From NCBI GenBank assembly GCA_030692685.1, contig JAUXZO010000015.1, forward strand, positions 1 through 64,000: 64,000 nt of DNA. Reading direction: 5' to 3'. A model generated the notes under the pieces. The model did no database searches, was not told the origin of the DNA, and saw nothing but the letters and a program-made list of their open reading frames with translations. This DNA comes from Acidovorax sp. Its GTDB lineage: Bacteria; Pseudomonadota; Gammaproteobacteria; Burkholderiales; Burkholderiaceae_C. Shown one piece after another: positions 18,156-29,274 of this stretch. The number at the start of each line of letters is the position of its first letter. Positions within the stretch are counted from its first letter, which is position 1. The translations under genes and the position numbers were made by a program.

Positions 18156-18536
18156 ATGACATCGCGCAAGCTCTCCCGCACCTTCGTCGGCGCCACCGCA
18201 CTGACCGCACTGGTTTTGTCCGGATGCGCCGCCACCATCAGCCAAGAGGGCCTGGAGCAGCGCACCTCGGTGGCCATTGGCCGCCAGGTGGGCGCCTTCA
18301 CCATTGCCAACAAGAGCGAAGAGACTGGTGGGCGCATCAACTACACCGCCAAAACCACGGACGGCGTCACCTACCAGTGCTACATGTACTCGGCCACGGG
18401 CTTCCAGAAAGCCATGTCGTTCGGGCAGACGCCCAATTCAGATGCCATTTGCACGCCCATGGTCGGCAAGGGTGCAGCGCCTGCACCCGCCGCGGCCTCG
18501 TGCAACGCACTCAACAAAGCTGCCGGCAAGTGCTGA
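18156..18536 (+). CDS. Small predicted lipoprotein of unknown function
   Basis: 126 residues. A signal sequence with the lipobox LVLSGC (lipid Cys at about residue 24) is followed by ATISQEGLEQRTSVAIGRQV, a compact domain with a YQCYMYSATGF stretch, and a C-terminal Ala/Pro-rich tail with Cys residues (SCNALNKAAGKC). I do not recognise the family. Four Cys outside the lipobox (YQC, AIC, SCN, GKC) could form disulfides in the periplasm. The upstream ribosome site (AAAGGCAC) is weak and 11 nt from the ATG. A (GGTCAA) triplet repeat follows at about 18564-18584. Confidence 0.75.
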   Translation: MTSRKLSRTFVGATALTALVLSGCAATISQEGLEQRTSVAIGRQVGAFTIANKSEETGGRINYTAKTTDGVTYQCYMYSATGFQKAMSFGQTPNSDAICTPMVGKGAAPAPAAASCNALNKAAGKC

Positions 18537-18576
18537 CGGGTTGAGCTTGGCGCGGCAAGCGACGTCAAGGTCAAGG

Positions 18577-19680
18577 TCAAGGTCCTGAGCCCATAAAAAT
18601 CTCAAAACGCTCCAGTTCCTCATCCAGCCCGCGCTGAAACCCCGCATCGCCCGGCGGGCGGCCTTCCATAAACCCCAAACTGTGCTGCAGCCTGCCGCGC
18701 TCCAGCCGCAGGTTGGCCCAGCCCACCATTTGCTCACCCCACAGCACCGGCAGCGCGTAATGGCCCATGGTGCGCTTGGGGGCCGGAACATAAGCCTCGA
18801 ACCGGTACGCCCAGCCCCACAACATCTCAAAACGACGGCGGTCCCAGACCACCGGGTCGAACGGCGCCAGCAAACGCGTGCCCTCGTCCGGCTGGTGGCG
18901 GCGCGACACCGGGTTCTCGTCTGCGGGCCAGAACCAGGTCGTTCCATCCACCACCGCATGGCCGTAACGCGATCGCGCGGCCTTGGCAACTTCGCGAGTT
19001 TCGGCAGCCAACTGCGGCGCGCCGTAGCGCATCAGGGTGACCAGATAGCCCAGGCTGGGCGCAGGCAGCGGCGCGTACAGGGCCACGATGTGATCGACCA
19101 AGGCTTCGGCGCGCGCCATGCGGGCAGTCGGGCTGGTGTCCTGCTCGAAGTGCTCCATCGGCGCATACACCCGGGTGCCCGATTCGCGGCGGCACACCCG
19201 TAACCAACCGTGGTAGTGCATGGTGTCCAGCAAGCGGGTGCTCGCGTTCAGCTCCCCGCCCCAGGCGCCCGCCACGCGGCCGTGGTGCGCAAACGCCTCG
19301 CTCACCTCGCGCGGGTGCACCACGCCCCGTTCCTGCACAAAGGCCAACACCTCGCGCGCACGGGCTGTGGTGGCCTCATCCCACGGTCGGCGCGGCGCGC
19401 GTGGGTGCAGCAGCGTCAGCATGTCGCGCGACACAAAGCCGTAGTTGACGAAGGCGTCTTCCTCGATGCCCAGTCGCTCATAGCGGCGCTCCAAGTCACC
19501 CGCACGGTAGTCGCGCACCCGCAAACGCAGAATAAGGTCCTGCGCCCGCGCGGGCGCCCGCATCGGGTCGGCCTGCACGAACCCCAGCTTGCGAATTGCG
19601 CCCGGCAGCGTCAGCGGTTTGAACAGGCTGCGTGCAATCGCGTAACGGCGCAGCTCATCCAGCGTGGGTGAGCGCGCCAC
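18577..19680 (-). CDS. YcaQ-like DNA glycosylase (AlkZ-like, winged-helix family)
   Basis: 367 residues, GTG start. Members of the AlkZ-like (AZL) superfamily, made of tandem winged helices, unhook DNA interstrand crosslinks or remove alkylated bases. The YcaQ branch has a Q-x-D catalytic motif where AlkZ has Q-x-Q; here LGFVQADPM at about residues 32-40 supplies Gln and Asp. Other matches are NYGFVSRDMLTLLHPR and the C-terminal LLAPFDPVVWDRRRFEMLWG, then YRFEAYVPAPKRTMGHYALP. The start lies 4 nt after the parC stop, with GGAG seven bases upstream inside parC, so the gene is translationally linked to parC. This is a logical pairing of topology and repair functions. Confidence 0.88.
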   Translation of the reverse strand: MARSPTLDELRRYAIARSLFKPLTLPGAIRKLGFVQADPMRAPARAQDLILRLRVRDYRAGDLERRYERLGIEEDAFVNYGFVSRDMLTLLHPRAPRRPWDEATTARAREVLAFVQERGVVHPREVSEAFAHHGRVAGAWGGELNASTRLLDTMHYHGWLRVCRRESGTRVYAPMEHFEQDTSPTARMARAEALVDHIVALYAPLPAPSLGYLVTLMRYGAPQLAAETREVAKAARSRYGHAVVDGTTWFWPADENPVSRRHQPDEGTRLLAPFDPVVWDRRRFEMLWGWAYRFEAYVPAPKRTMGHYALPVLWGEQMVGWANLRLERGRLQHSLGFMEGRPPGDAGFQRGLDEELERFEIFMGSGP

Positions 19681-19684
19681 CCGC

Positions 19685-22042
19685 TTACTCCACCCGTGTC
19701 ACAGCATTCGGTTTGAAACCCAAGTCCGCAGCCTTGCCTTTGCGCCCACGTGCAGCGCGGGCGTTGTTCAAGCTGCGGATCTCCAGTGTCTCGTCGCGCT
19801 GTTTTCCGCCCCGGCCGATGCCGTCCAGGCGGATGCTGCGGGTGTACGCAGCGGCGCCCGCCAACTGGTCTTTGTCTTCCAGGTCGATCAGCATCAGCCC
19901 TCGGCCGCCGTTGGCCATGGTTTTCAGCTCGGCAATCTCGAACGTGAGAATGCGACCGCCCGTGGAAGCACACGCCACATGCGTGGCAGGCAGCACAGCC
20001 TTGCTGCCCGTGGAACCCGCAGCGTGCGAGGGCACGCACACAGTCTCCCCCTCGCCCAGCGAGAGGAAGGCCTTGCCACCCTTCTGGCGCGAAACCATGT
20101 TTTCCACCGCCGCCAGAAACCCGTAGCCGCCCGAGCTGGACAGCAGCAGCATGGCGTTGGCTGGGCCCGCAAAGTAGTGCAGCAGCTGCGTGCCCGAGTC
20201 CAGCTCGATGAGCGTGGTCACCGGCTGGCCGTCACCGCGCGCCCCGGGCAGCAGCGATACCGCCACCGAATACACCCGCCCATTGCTGCCAAAGGCCAGC
20301 AGGGTATCGACCGTGCGGCACTCGAACGTGCCATACAGCCCGTCGCCCGCCTTGAAAGCAAAACTGGCAGCCTCGTGCCCATGCCCAGTGCGGGCGCGCA
20401 CCCAGCCTTTTTCCGACACGATCACCGTCACGGGCTCATCCACCACCTTCACTTCAGCCACGGCCTTTTTCTCGGCCTGGATGAGCGTGCGGCGCGCATC
20501 GGCAAAAGTCTTGGCGTCGGATTCGATCTCCTTGACCATCGTTCGGCGCAGCGAGCCGGGGTTGTTCAGGATATCTTCAAGCTTGCCCTGGCTTTCGCGC
20601 AGTTCTTTCAGCTCTTGCTCGATCTTAATGGCCTCCAGCCGCGCAAGCTGGCGCAGGCGAATTTCAAGAATATCCTCGGCCTGCCGGTCGCTCAAATTGA
20701 AACGCGCAATCAGCGCGGCCTTGGGTTCGTCGGCCGCACGAATGATGGCAATCACCTCGTCGATGTTGAGCAGAACAATCTGCCGCCCTTCGAGAATGTG
20801 AATGCGGTCCAGCACCTTGTTCAAACGGTGCTGCGTGCGGCGCGTGATGGTGGTCTGACGGAAGGCAATCCACTCTTCCAGCATCTGCCGGAGCGACTTT
20901 TGTGTGGGCCGGCCATCCAGCCCCACCATCGTGAGGTTGATGGGGGCAGAGCTTTCCAGGCTGGTGTGCGCCAGCAGCGCGGTGATCAGCTCTTGCTGCG
21001 GTGTTTTGCCCGTCTTGGGCTCGAACACCAGGCGCACGGGGGCGTCTTTGCTCGACTCATCGCGGACCACGTCCAGCACCGCCAAGATGCTGGCCTTGAG
21101 CTGGGTCTGGTCCTGGCTCAGCGCTTTTTTGCCCGCCTTGACCTTGGGGTTGGTGATTTCTTCAATCTCTTCGAGCACACGCTGCGTGCTTACGCCGGGC
21201 GGCAATTCGTTAACCACCAGTTGCCACTGGCCCCGCGCCAGTTCTTCGATCTTCCAGCGCGCACGCACCTTCAGGCTGCCGCGGCCCGTGCGGTAGGCGT
21301 CGGCAATGTCGCCCGGGCTGCTGATGATCTGGCCGCCGCCGGGGTAGTCCGGGCCGGGCACCAGGGTCAGCAGGTCTTCGGCGCTGAGCGAAGGCGTCTT
21401 GATCAGCGCAATACAGGCGTCGGCAATCTCACGCAGGTTGTGGCTGGGGATTTCGGTGGCCAGGCCCACGGCAATGCCGCTGGCGCCATTGAGCAGCGCA
21501 AACGGCAGGCGGGCGGGTAACTGGCGCGGCTCCTCGGTACTGCCGTCGTAGTTGGGCATGAAATCGACCGTGCCTTCGTCGATTTCATCCAGCATCAGGC
21601 TGGTGATGCGCGACAGGCGCGCCTCGGTGTAGCGCATCGCAGCAGCGCCGTCGCCGTCGCGGCTGCCGAAGTTACCCTGGCCGTCGATCAGCGGGTAGCG
21701 CTGGGCAAAATCTTGCGCCATGCGCACCAGCGCGTCGTAGGCCGACTGGTCACCGTGCGGGTGAAAACGACCCAGCACATCGCCCACCACACGGGCGCTT
21801 TTGACGGGCTTGGCCGCCGAGTTGCGCGTGGGGCCGCTGTACGACAGCCCCATGCGGTCCATCGAATACAGAATGCGCCGCTGCACCGGCTTGAGGCCAT
21901 CGCACACGTCGGGCAGCGCACGGCCTTTGACAACCGACAGGGCGTATTCGAGGTAAGCGCGCTGGGCGTAGCCCGCCAGGCCCAGGGAGTCGCCTCCGTC
22001 ATCGCCTGCGGTAGTGAAATCGAGAGTGGGTTGGTCGCTCAT
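19685..22042 (-). CDS. parC: DNA topoisomerase IV subunit A
   Basis: 785 residues. The breakage-reunion subunit of the enzyme that separates daughter chromosomes. The catalytic Tyr138 lies in [11 protein letters not shown]. The quinolone-determining loop reads [13 protein letters not shown], so position 99 (Ser80 in E. coli ParC) is Gln and the acidic position (E. coli Glu84) is Asp. A coiled segment ([19 protein letters not shown]) follows. The C-terminal beta-pinwheel is short, which separates it from GyrA, as does its linkage to parE. The start overlaps the stop of the lytic transglycosylase gene (ATGA), showing translational coupling. Confidence 0.97.
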   Translation of the reverse strand: MSDQPTLDFTTAGDDGGDSLGLAGYAQRAYLEYALSVVKGRALPDVCDGLKPVQRRILYSMDRMGLSYSGPTRNSAAKPVKSARVVGDVLGRFHPHGDQSAYDALVRMAQDFAQRYPLIDGQGNFGSRDGDGAAAMRYTEARLSRITSLMLDEIDEGTVDFMPNYDGSTEEPRQLPARLPFALLNGASGIAVGLATEIPSHNLREIADACIALIKTPSLSAEDLLTLVPGPDYPGGGQIISSPGDIADAYRTGRGSLKVRARWKIEELARGQWQLVVNELPPGVSTQRVLEEIEEITNPKVKAGKKALSQDQTQLKASILAVLDVVRDESSKDAPVRLVFEPKTGKTPQQELITALLAHTSLESSAPINLTMVGLDGRPTQKSLRQMLEEWIAFRQTTITRRTQHRLNKVLDRIHILEGRQIVLLNIDEVIAIIRAADEPKAALIARFNLSDRQAEDILEIRLRQLARLEAIKIEQELKELRESQGKLEDILNNPGSLRRTMVKEIESDAKTFADARRTLIQAEKKAVAEVKVVDEPVTVIVSEKGWVRARTGHGHEAASFAFKAGDGLYGTFECRTVDTLLAFGSNGRVYSVAVSLLPGARGDGQPVTTLIELDSGTQLLHYFAGPANAMLLLSSSGGYGFLAAVENMVSRQKGGKAFLSLGEGETVCVPSHAAGSTGSKAVLPATHVACASTGGRILTFEIAELKTMANGGRGLMLIDLEDKDQLAGAAAYTRSIRLDGIGRGGKQRDETLEIRSLNNARAARGRKGKAADLGFKPNAVTRVE

Positions 22043-22911
22043 TCGTTGGGTACAGGTTCTTCGTTCACATTCGGGGAAGCGCTTCGCGTTTGTGCGACGC
22101 GCTCAGGCGGCAGGTTGCCCCGGTTCAGGGCACCACCCGACAGCTCCATGCGCACGCGGCCACCGGGCGCAGCGCGCTGGGCCAGCACCGGCGCAGGCGG
22201 CTTGAGCTGGGCGTACAGGCCCAGCACGGTGCGCACGTAATTCTGCGTTTCCTTGTAGGCCGGAATCTGGTTACCCGCGCGCTGTACAGCACCTTCGCCC
22301 GCGTTGTAGGCGGCCACCGCCAGGTCCATGCGGCCCGGGAACAGGTCGAGTAAGTGGCGCAGATAACGGGTGCCCGTGGGGACGTTTACCCCAGGGTCGG
22401 CCAGCTTTTGCTCTACCGAGCGCCTGGCATCGCCGCTGACGCCAAAGCGGCTCGCCGTAGCGGGCATCACCTGCATGAGGCCCACCGCGCCTTTGGGCGA
22501 CACCGCCGTGGCGTCAAAGCCGGACTCGGCAGCAATCACGGCCTGCAGCAATTCATAGTCCACCCCGTGTTGGGTGGATGCCGCGCGCAGGTGGTGTTTT
22601 ACCCGCTTGTAGCCGGGCGCAATGTCAAAAAAAGCCAGCAGGCGCGCACCCGCCGCGGGCAACGCATAAGGCATGGGCGGCGCGTTGGCAGGCACGTCGC
22701 GGGTGGAGTCAAAGTCGTTGCCCCGAAAGAACAACTGGTACCGGTTATCCACCTGTTCGGACGCAAAGTGCGTGACGCCCCGAGCGTCCACATGGGCCCA
22801 CAGGTCGGCACGGGCCGTTTGCTGCATAAAAATGAGCAATAAACCTATGCAGGATAAGTGCAGGAGGCCTTTTTTGTTTGGAGTTTCCATGGCAAATTGC
22901 ACAGCAGACAT
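22039..22911 (-). CDS. Lytic transglycosylase, SLT domain (soluble or anchored)
   Basis: About 290 residues. Cleaves the MurNAc-GlcNAc bond of peptidoglycan in the periplasm. The N-terminus has a signal segment ([20 protein letters not shown]) followed by a small domain with [16 protein letters not shown] (DUF4124-like). The SLT domain has the catalytic Glu in [14 protein letters not shown], then [18 protein letters not shown] and [14 protein letters not shown]. The C-terminal 50 residues are Pro/Ala/Arg-rich. The longer frame back to 23178 overlaps parE and is rejected. Starts at 22911 and 22890 are both possible. It begins 14 nt after the parE stop and its own stop overlaps the parC start, so it is embedded between the two topoisomerase IV genes. 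Confidence 0.93.
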   Translation of the reverse strand: MSAVQFAMETPNKKGLLHLSCIGLLLIFMQQTARADLWAHVDARGVTHFASEQVDNRYQLFFRGNDFDSTRDVPANAPPMPYALPAAGARLLAFFDIAPGYKRVKHHLRAASTQHGVDYELLQAVIAAESGFDATAVSPKGAVGLMQVMPATASRFGVSGDARRSVEQKLADPGVNVPTGTRYLRHLLDLFPGRMDLAVAAYNAGEGAVQRAGNQIPAYKETQNYVRTVLGLYAQLKPPAPVLAQRAAPGGRVRMELSGGALNRGNLPPERVAQTRSASPNVNEEPVPNE

Positions 22912-22925
22912 AGCGTGAATGCCCG

Positions 22926-24908
<1,983 letters not shown>

Positions 24909-25036
24909 AGCGGCGGATTGTAGTGCGGCAGCGCAGCAAGAGCTGGATATAAAACCAGTTCTCAGGCGTGTGCCAAGGTGGTGCGCAGTTCGGTGCAGTC
25001 AGGCAAGAAACGTGCGGATTCGTTACATTTCTGTGC

Positions 25037-26254
25037 ATGCATATGAATACTCCCAAACTGTCCATGTTTCAGGTGCTCGCTTGTGGTGCGGCCATCGTGA
25101 CCCTGTCCATGGGCATTCGCCACGGGTTCGGGCTGTGGCTGCTGCCCATCACGCAAGAAATGGGCTGGACCCGCCAGTCGTTTGCGCTGGCCATTGCCAT
25201 CCAGAACCTGTCCTGGGGTCTGATCGGCATTTTTGCAGGCATGTTCGCCGACAGGTTTGGCGCGTTTCGCGTGCTGATGGGGGGCGCTGTTCTGTACGGC
25301 TTGGGCCTGGCAGGCATGGCTACGTCCACCACCCCCTTGTTGTTTGCGCTGACGGCCGGTGTGTTGATTGGCGCCGCCCAGGCGGGTACGACCTATGCCG
25401 TGATCTACGGCGTGCTGGGGCGACAAATTGTGCCGGAGCGCCGGTCGTGGGCCATGGGCGTGGCGGCGGCCGCCGGGTCGTTCGGCCAGTTCCTGATGGT
25501 GCCTGTGGAAGGCTGGTTGATTGCTGGGTTGGGCTGGCAACAAGCCTTGCTGGCGCTGTCGCTGATGGTGCTGCTGATCGTGCCACTGGCGTTTGGTCTC
25601 CGCGAACCGGGCTTCAAAGGGTCTGCGCCCGTCAAACGCGAACAAACCATTGTGCAGGCGCTGGGCGAGGCGTTTCGCTATCCCAGCTTCAACTTGCTGA
25701 TGGCAGGCTACTTTGTATGTGGGTTCCAGGTGGTGTTCATTGGCGTGCACATGCCCAGCTACCTCAAGGACCACGGCTTGTCGCCCCAGGTGGCCAGCTA
25801 CGCGCTGGCGCTGATCGGGCTGTTCAACGTGTTTGGCACCTATATCGCGGGCACCCTGGGGCAGCGGATCCCGAAGCGGTTCATTCTGGCGTTCATCTAC
25901 TTTGCGCGGGCCATCGCCATCAGCGTATTCTTGGTGGTGCCGTTGTCGCCGCTGTCGGTGTATGTGTTCTCGGCGGTGATGGGCACGCTGTGGTTGTCCA
26001 CCATTCCACCAACCAACGCGACCATTGCGCAGATCTTCGGGGTGCAGCATTTGTCGATGCTCGGTGGTTTTGTATTCTTCAGCCACCAGATCGGCAGCTT
26101 CTTGGGCGTGTGGCTGGGCGGTTATCTGTATGACGCCACCGGCAGCTACGATATCGTCTGGTACATCGCTATTGGTCTTGGGGTGTTTGCCGGACTGGTG
26201 AACCTGCCGGTCAAGGAAAGCCCCATTCAGCGCCATGCACCCCAACCCGCCTGA
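25037..26254 (+). CDS. MFS transporter (MCT/OFA-like)
   Basis: About 405 residues with 12 predicted membrane helices. The first helix motif IRHGFGLWLLPITQEMGWTR, the loop 2-3 motif GMFADRFGAFRVLMGG (classic MFS motif A) and the late helix IPPTNATIAQIFGVQHLSML, with GSFLGVWLGGYLYDATGSYD, indicate a solute:proton symporter of the monocarboxylate/oxalate-formate type. The substrate is not deducible. In-frame ATGs at 25037 and 25043 are both plausible. The longer frame from 24968 adds a non-hydrophobic leader and is rejected. A tiny membrane-protein gene follows 36 nt later. Confidence 0.9.
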   Translation: MHMNTPKLSMFQVLACGAAIVTLSMGIRHGFGLWLLPITQEMGWTRQSFALAIAIQNLSWGLIGIFAGMFADRFGAFRVLMGGAVLYGLGLAGMATSTTPLLFALTAGVLIGAAQAGTTYAVIYGVLGRQIVPERRSWAMGVAAAAGSFGQFLMVPVEGWLIAGLGWQQALLALSLMVLLIVPLAFGLREPGFKGSAPVKREQTIVQALGEAFRYPSFNLLMAGYFVCGFQVVFIGVHMPSYLKDHGLSPQVASYALALIGLFNVFGTYIAGTLGQRIPKRFILAFIYFARAIAISVFLVVPLSPLSVYVFSAVMGTLWLSTIPPTNATIAQIFGVQHLSMLGGFVFFSHQIGSFLGVWLGGYLYDATGSYDIVWYIAIGLGVFAGLVNLPVKESPIQRHAPQPA

Positions 26255-26290
26255 CGACACCTCACACACCAAGCTCTGCCCAGGTCCGCC

Positions 26291-26449
26291 ATGAACGTCA
26301 CGCCCGCCCACCCGGCCCCGTCGGTGCACCCCGCCCTGCGCTGGCTTGCGTGGACGGGGGCTGTGTTGGTGTGCCTGGCGGTGTTCGGCCTGTACACCGT
26401 GCCCGACTTCATGGTGATGTTGGCCGACCAAGTGTGGTCGTGCTTCTGA
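26291..26449 (+). CDS. 52-residue single-pass membrane protein
   Basis: A short gene starting ATGAACGTCACG. The product has a Pro/His-rich N-terminus, one hydrophobic helix (about residues 18-38, WLAWTGAVLVCLAVFGLYTV) and a conserved-looking tail DFMVMLADQVWSCF. Tails of the form 'ML.DQ.W.CF' occur, as I recall, in small membrane proteins of related betaproteobacteria, so I believe it is real. GTCCGCC precedes the ATG; no strong ribosome site is visible. It follows the MFS gene by 36 nt and may be co-transcribed. Function unknown. Confidence 0.65.
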   Translation: MNVTPAHPAPSVHPALRWLAWTGAVLVCLAVFGLYTVPDFMVMLADQVWSCF

Positions 26450-26471
26450 CATTCACCAATTTTTAAGTGTT

Positions 26472-26522
26472 TTTGGCCTCTAGCGCTTGTCCAATAAGCG
26501 CTATTAGCTATTATTAGTGTAG
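26472..26522. repeat. Palindromic GCGCTT element
   Basis: CTCTAGCGCTTGTCCAATAA followed by GCGCTATTAGCTATTATTAG lies between the small membrane protein and the methyltransferase gene, ending at the latter's start codon region. The methyltransferase ATG at 26527 begins right after it, so the element also occupies the place of the ribosome site. Confidence 0.8.
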
Positions 26523-26526
26523 CAAT

Positions 26527-27081
26527 ATGCACGGTACTGAAGCGCCTTCCGAGTGGGTTCGCCGCTGGTCGCACCTGATCGCTCCGGGCAGCACGGCCCT
26601 GGATGTCGCGTGTGGCGCAGGGCGGCATCTGCGCTGGCTGCGCGGTCTGGGCCACCACGTCGTGGGGGTGGACCGGTCGGCCGATGCGCTGGATGCGTGC
26701 GAAGGTCTGGGCGAACTGGTCAACGCCGATATCGAAAACGGGCCCTGGCCCCTGACGGGGCGCCAGTTTGGCGCCGTGGTGGTCACCAACTACCTCTGGC
26801 GCCCTCTGCTACCCGCCATTGTGGGCAGCGTGGCGCCGGGCGGCGTGCTGATCTATGAAACCTTTGCCCACGGCAACGAAACCGTGGGGCGCCCTGCCCG
26901 GCCGGAGTTTCTGCTGCAGCCCGGTGAATTGATCGAGGCCTGCGCAGGTTTGCGGGTGGTGGCGTACGAGGCGGGCTTTCTGCAAAACCCCGACCGCTTT
27001 GTGCAGCGCATCACGGCCGTGCGGGAACTCCCGCAGCCTGGCGGACCCTCACGACATCTTTTGCCTGTGTCGCCTAGTTAG
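26527..27081 (+). CDS. Class I SAM-dependent methyltransferase
   Basis: 184 residues. Motif I is clear (ALDVACGAGRHLRWLRGLGH, about 22-41) and is followed by the acidic loop GVDRSADAL and motif IV-like GAVVVTNYLWRPLLPAI. The layout resembles TehB/UbiG-like small methyltransferases. The conserved NYLWRPLLP and LIYETFAHGNE stretches suggest a distinct family seen in betaproteobacteria. The acceptor is unknown. The stop lies 30 nt before dapA, and TAGAAT at 27079-27084 may be the -10 of a dapA promoter overlapping its end. Confidence 0.87.
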   Translation: MHGTEAPSEWVRRWSHLIAPGSTALDVACGAGRHLRWLRGLGHHVVGVDRSADALDACEGLGELVNADIENGPWPLTGRQFGAVVVTNYLWRPLLPAIVGSVAPGGVLIYETFAHGNETVGRPARPEFLLQPGELIEACAGLRVVAYEAGFLQNPDRFVQRITAVRELPQPGGPSRHLLPVSPS

Positions 27082-27111
27082 AATGCACTTTTACCGTTTA
27101 CCACTGCGGAC

Positions 27112-28008
27112 ATGACATCTTCTTCCGTCGCTCTCACCGGCAGCATCGTCGCCCTCGTCACTCCCATGCACGAGGACAGTAGCGTGGACTACCCGGCCCT
27201 GCGCAAACTGATCGACTGGCACATTGCCGAAGGCACCGACTGCATTGGCGTGGTGGGCACCACGGGTGAGTCGCCCACCGTCAACGTCGAAGAACACTGC
27301 GAGATCATCCGCGTGGCCGTAGAGCAATCGGCCAAGCGCGTGCCCATCATGGCGGGCTGTGGTGCCAATTCCACCGCCGAAGCGATTGAGCTGGCCAAGT
27401 TCGCGCGCGGCGTGGGGGCCGACAGCCAGCTGCAGGTAGTGCCCTACTACAACAAGCCCACACAAGAAGGCCAGTACCAGCACTTCAAGGCAATTGCCGA
27501 AGCCACGGGCGACCTGCCCATCGTGCTGTACAACGTGCCCGGCCGCTCGGTGGGCGACATGCTGCACGACACCGTGCTTCGCCTGACCCAGGTGCCCGGC
27601 ATCATCGGCATCAAGGAAGCCACCGGCAACATCGAACGCGCCCAGTGGCTCATTCGCGATGTGCCCAAGACCTTTGGCGTGTATTCGGGCGACGACCCCA
27701 CCGCCGTGGCACTGATGCTGTGTGGTGGCCACGGCAACATCAGCGTGACGGCCAACGTGGCACCGCGCCTGATGCACGAACTGTGCGTGGCAGCGCTGGC
27801 GGGCAATGTACAGCGCGCCATGCAGATCCAGTTTCAGCTGATGCCGGTGCACAAAAACCTGTTTGTCGAGGCCAATCCCATCCCCGTCAAGTGGGCCATG
27901 GCCCGCATGGGCCTGTGTGGTGGCACCATGCGCCTGCCCATGACGCCGCTGTCCAGCGGCAACGAGGCAGTGGTCGAGTCTGCGCTGCGCACCAGCGGTC
28001 TGATCTAA
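27112..28008 (+). CDS. dapA: 4-hydroxy-tetrahydrodipicolinate synthase
   Basis: 298 residues. Condenses pyruvate with aspartate semialdehyde, the first committed step to lysine and meso-diaminopimelate, in the cytoplasm. The Schiff-base Lys lies in [12 protein letters not shown] (about 157-168). The pyruvate-binding GTTGESPTV (about 47-55) and the active-site Tyr in [11 protein letters not shown] are present. The (beta/alpha)8 barrel is complete. Start [19 protein letters not shown] is typical. It heads the dapA-bamC pair, an order conserved through many proteobacteria. Confidence 0.97.
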   Translation: MTSSSVALTGSIVALVTPMHEDSSVDYPALRKLIDWHIAEGTDCIGVVGTTGESPTVNVEEHCEIIRVAVEQSAKRVPIMAGCGANSTAEAIELAKFARGVGADSQLQVVPYYNKPTQEGQYQHFKAIAEATGDLPIVLYNVPGRSVGDMLHDTVLRLTQVPGIIGIKEATGNIERAQWLIRDVPKTFGVYSGDDPTAVALMLCGGHGNISVTANVAPRLMHELCVAALAGNVQRAMQIQFQLMPVHKNLFVEANPIPVKWAMARMGLCGGTMRLPMTPLSSGNEAVVESALRTSGLI

Positions 28009-28057
28009 TCCGGGCTCTGCGCCCGCTCCCCCTGAGACATTTCCCAAGGATTTCCGC

Positions 28058-29152
28058 GTGAACGCTGCTACCACCCGCCTCAGCCTGCTGGCCCTAGCCA
28101 TGGCTCTGTCCGCCTGCGCCGCCCTGGAAGGCGACAAAATTGACTACAAGAGCGCCGCCAAGGGCTCGACGCTGGAAGTCCCTCCAGACCTGACCCAGCT
28201 GTCGCGCGACTCCCGCTACGCCATCCCCGGCACCTCCGTCTCGGCCGCCGCCATGCAGGCCGGACAGGCTGCGCAGTCTTCTGGCACCGCTAACGCTGCA
28301 GCGCTGGCGCTGGGTGATGTGCGCATCGAACGCGACGGCAACCAGCGCTGGCTGGTGATCAACCGCCCAGCGGACAAGTTGTGGGAGCCCGTGCGCGATT
28401 TCTGGCAAGAAAGCGGCTTCAACTTGGCGCAAGCTGACTCCAACGTCGGCATCATGGAAACCGACTGGGCCGAAAACCGCGCCAAGCTGCCCCAGGATTT
28501 CATCCGTTCGGCACTGGGCAAGCTCCTCGACTCCCTGTATTCGACCGGCGAACGCGACAAGTTCCGCACGCGCCTGGAGCGCAACGCCAACGGTGGCACA
28601 GAAATCTACATCAGCCACCGCGGCATGGTCGAGGTGTATGGCACCGCCACCAAAGACAACACCGTGTGGCAGCCCCGCCCCTCGGACCCAGAACTCGAAA
28701 CCGAGTTTCTGCGCCGCCTGATGGTGAAACTCGGCGTCAGCCAGGAACAATCCAAAGCCATCGCTGCAACACCAGCGCCCCGCGCCCCGTCGGCCCGCAT
28801 TGCGAGCGTGAACAACGTTCCGGTGGTGCAGATGGATGAAGGCTTTGACCGCGCATGGCGCCGCGTCGGCCTGGCGCTGGACCGCACCGGCTTCACCGTG
28901 GAAGACCGCAACCGCAACGAAGGAACCTATTTCGTTCGTTATGTGGCACCGAATGCCAACAAGAAGGATCCAGGATTCTTCGGCAAGCTATTCAGCGGTT
29001 CGTCTGCAGCTACGCCGCCCCTGAAGTACCGCATCGTTGTGCGCAGCCAGGGCGAGGCCAGCACGGTGTCTGTTTTGAATGAGGCGGGCGCACCCGAGGC
29101 TTCTGCCAACGCCGAGCGCATCGTTCGCGTGATTGCCGACGACCTGAAGTAA
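28058..29152 (+). CDS. bamC: Outer-membrane assembly lipoprotein BamC (NlpB)
   Basis: 364 residues, GTG start preceded by AAGGATTTCC. Signal peptide with the lipobox ALSAC gives lipid Cys19. The conserved stretch KIDYKSAAKGSTLEVPPDLT, which in E. coli BamC contacts BamD, follows at about residues 27-46. Two helix-grip domains then come (RWLVINRPADKLWEPVRDFW at about 98; FDRAWRRVGLALDRTGFTVE at about 263). It helps fold beta-barrel proteins as part of the BAM complex. It lies 49 nt after dapA, in the usual order. Confidence 0.94.
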   Translation: MNAATTRLSLLALAMALSACAALEGDKIDYKSAAKGSTLEVPPDLTQLSRDSRYAIPGTSVSAAAMQAGQAAQSSGTANAAALALGDVRIERDGNQRWLVINRPADKLWEPVRDFWQESGFNLAQADSNVGIMETDWAENRAKLPQDFIRSALGKLLDSLYSTGERDKFRTRLERNANGGTEIYISHRGMVEVYGTATKDNTVWQPRPSDPELETEFLRRLMVKLGVSQEQSKAIAATPAPRAPSARIASVNNVPVVQMDEGFDRAWRRVGLALDRTGFTVEDRNRNEGTYFVRYVAPNANKKDPGFFGKLFSGSSAATPPLKYRIVVRSQGEASTVSVLNEAGAPEASANAERIVRVIADDLK

Positions 29153-29164
29153 CTGAACACCTGC

Positions 29165-29206
29165 ATCGGGCTCGCCCTGGCGCACCAGGCGTTGGCCGAG
29201 CCCGAT
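29165..29206 (+). terminator. Long hairpin after bamC
   Basis: ATCGGGCTCG (29165-29174) pairs with CGAGCCCGAT (29197-29206), and the loop contains a nested CCTGG/CCAGG stem (29176-29189). There is no T run, so it may be a stabilising 3' structure or a Rho-aided stop rather than a classic intrinsic terminator. Confidence 0.55.
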
Positions 29207-29274
29207 CCGTCTGCCCTGCATGCAACTCGCGCCGTTGGCAGGTGCGCAACCCTTCGAACCCCGTTGCCATCCCC

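Noticed and set aside
19664-21520. Plus-strand frame of 618 residues opposite parC
   Set aside because: High GC codon-position effect over a conserved gene; no start signal and no recognisable domain.
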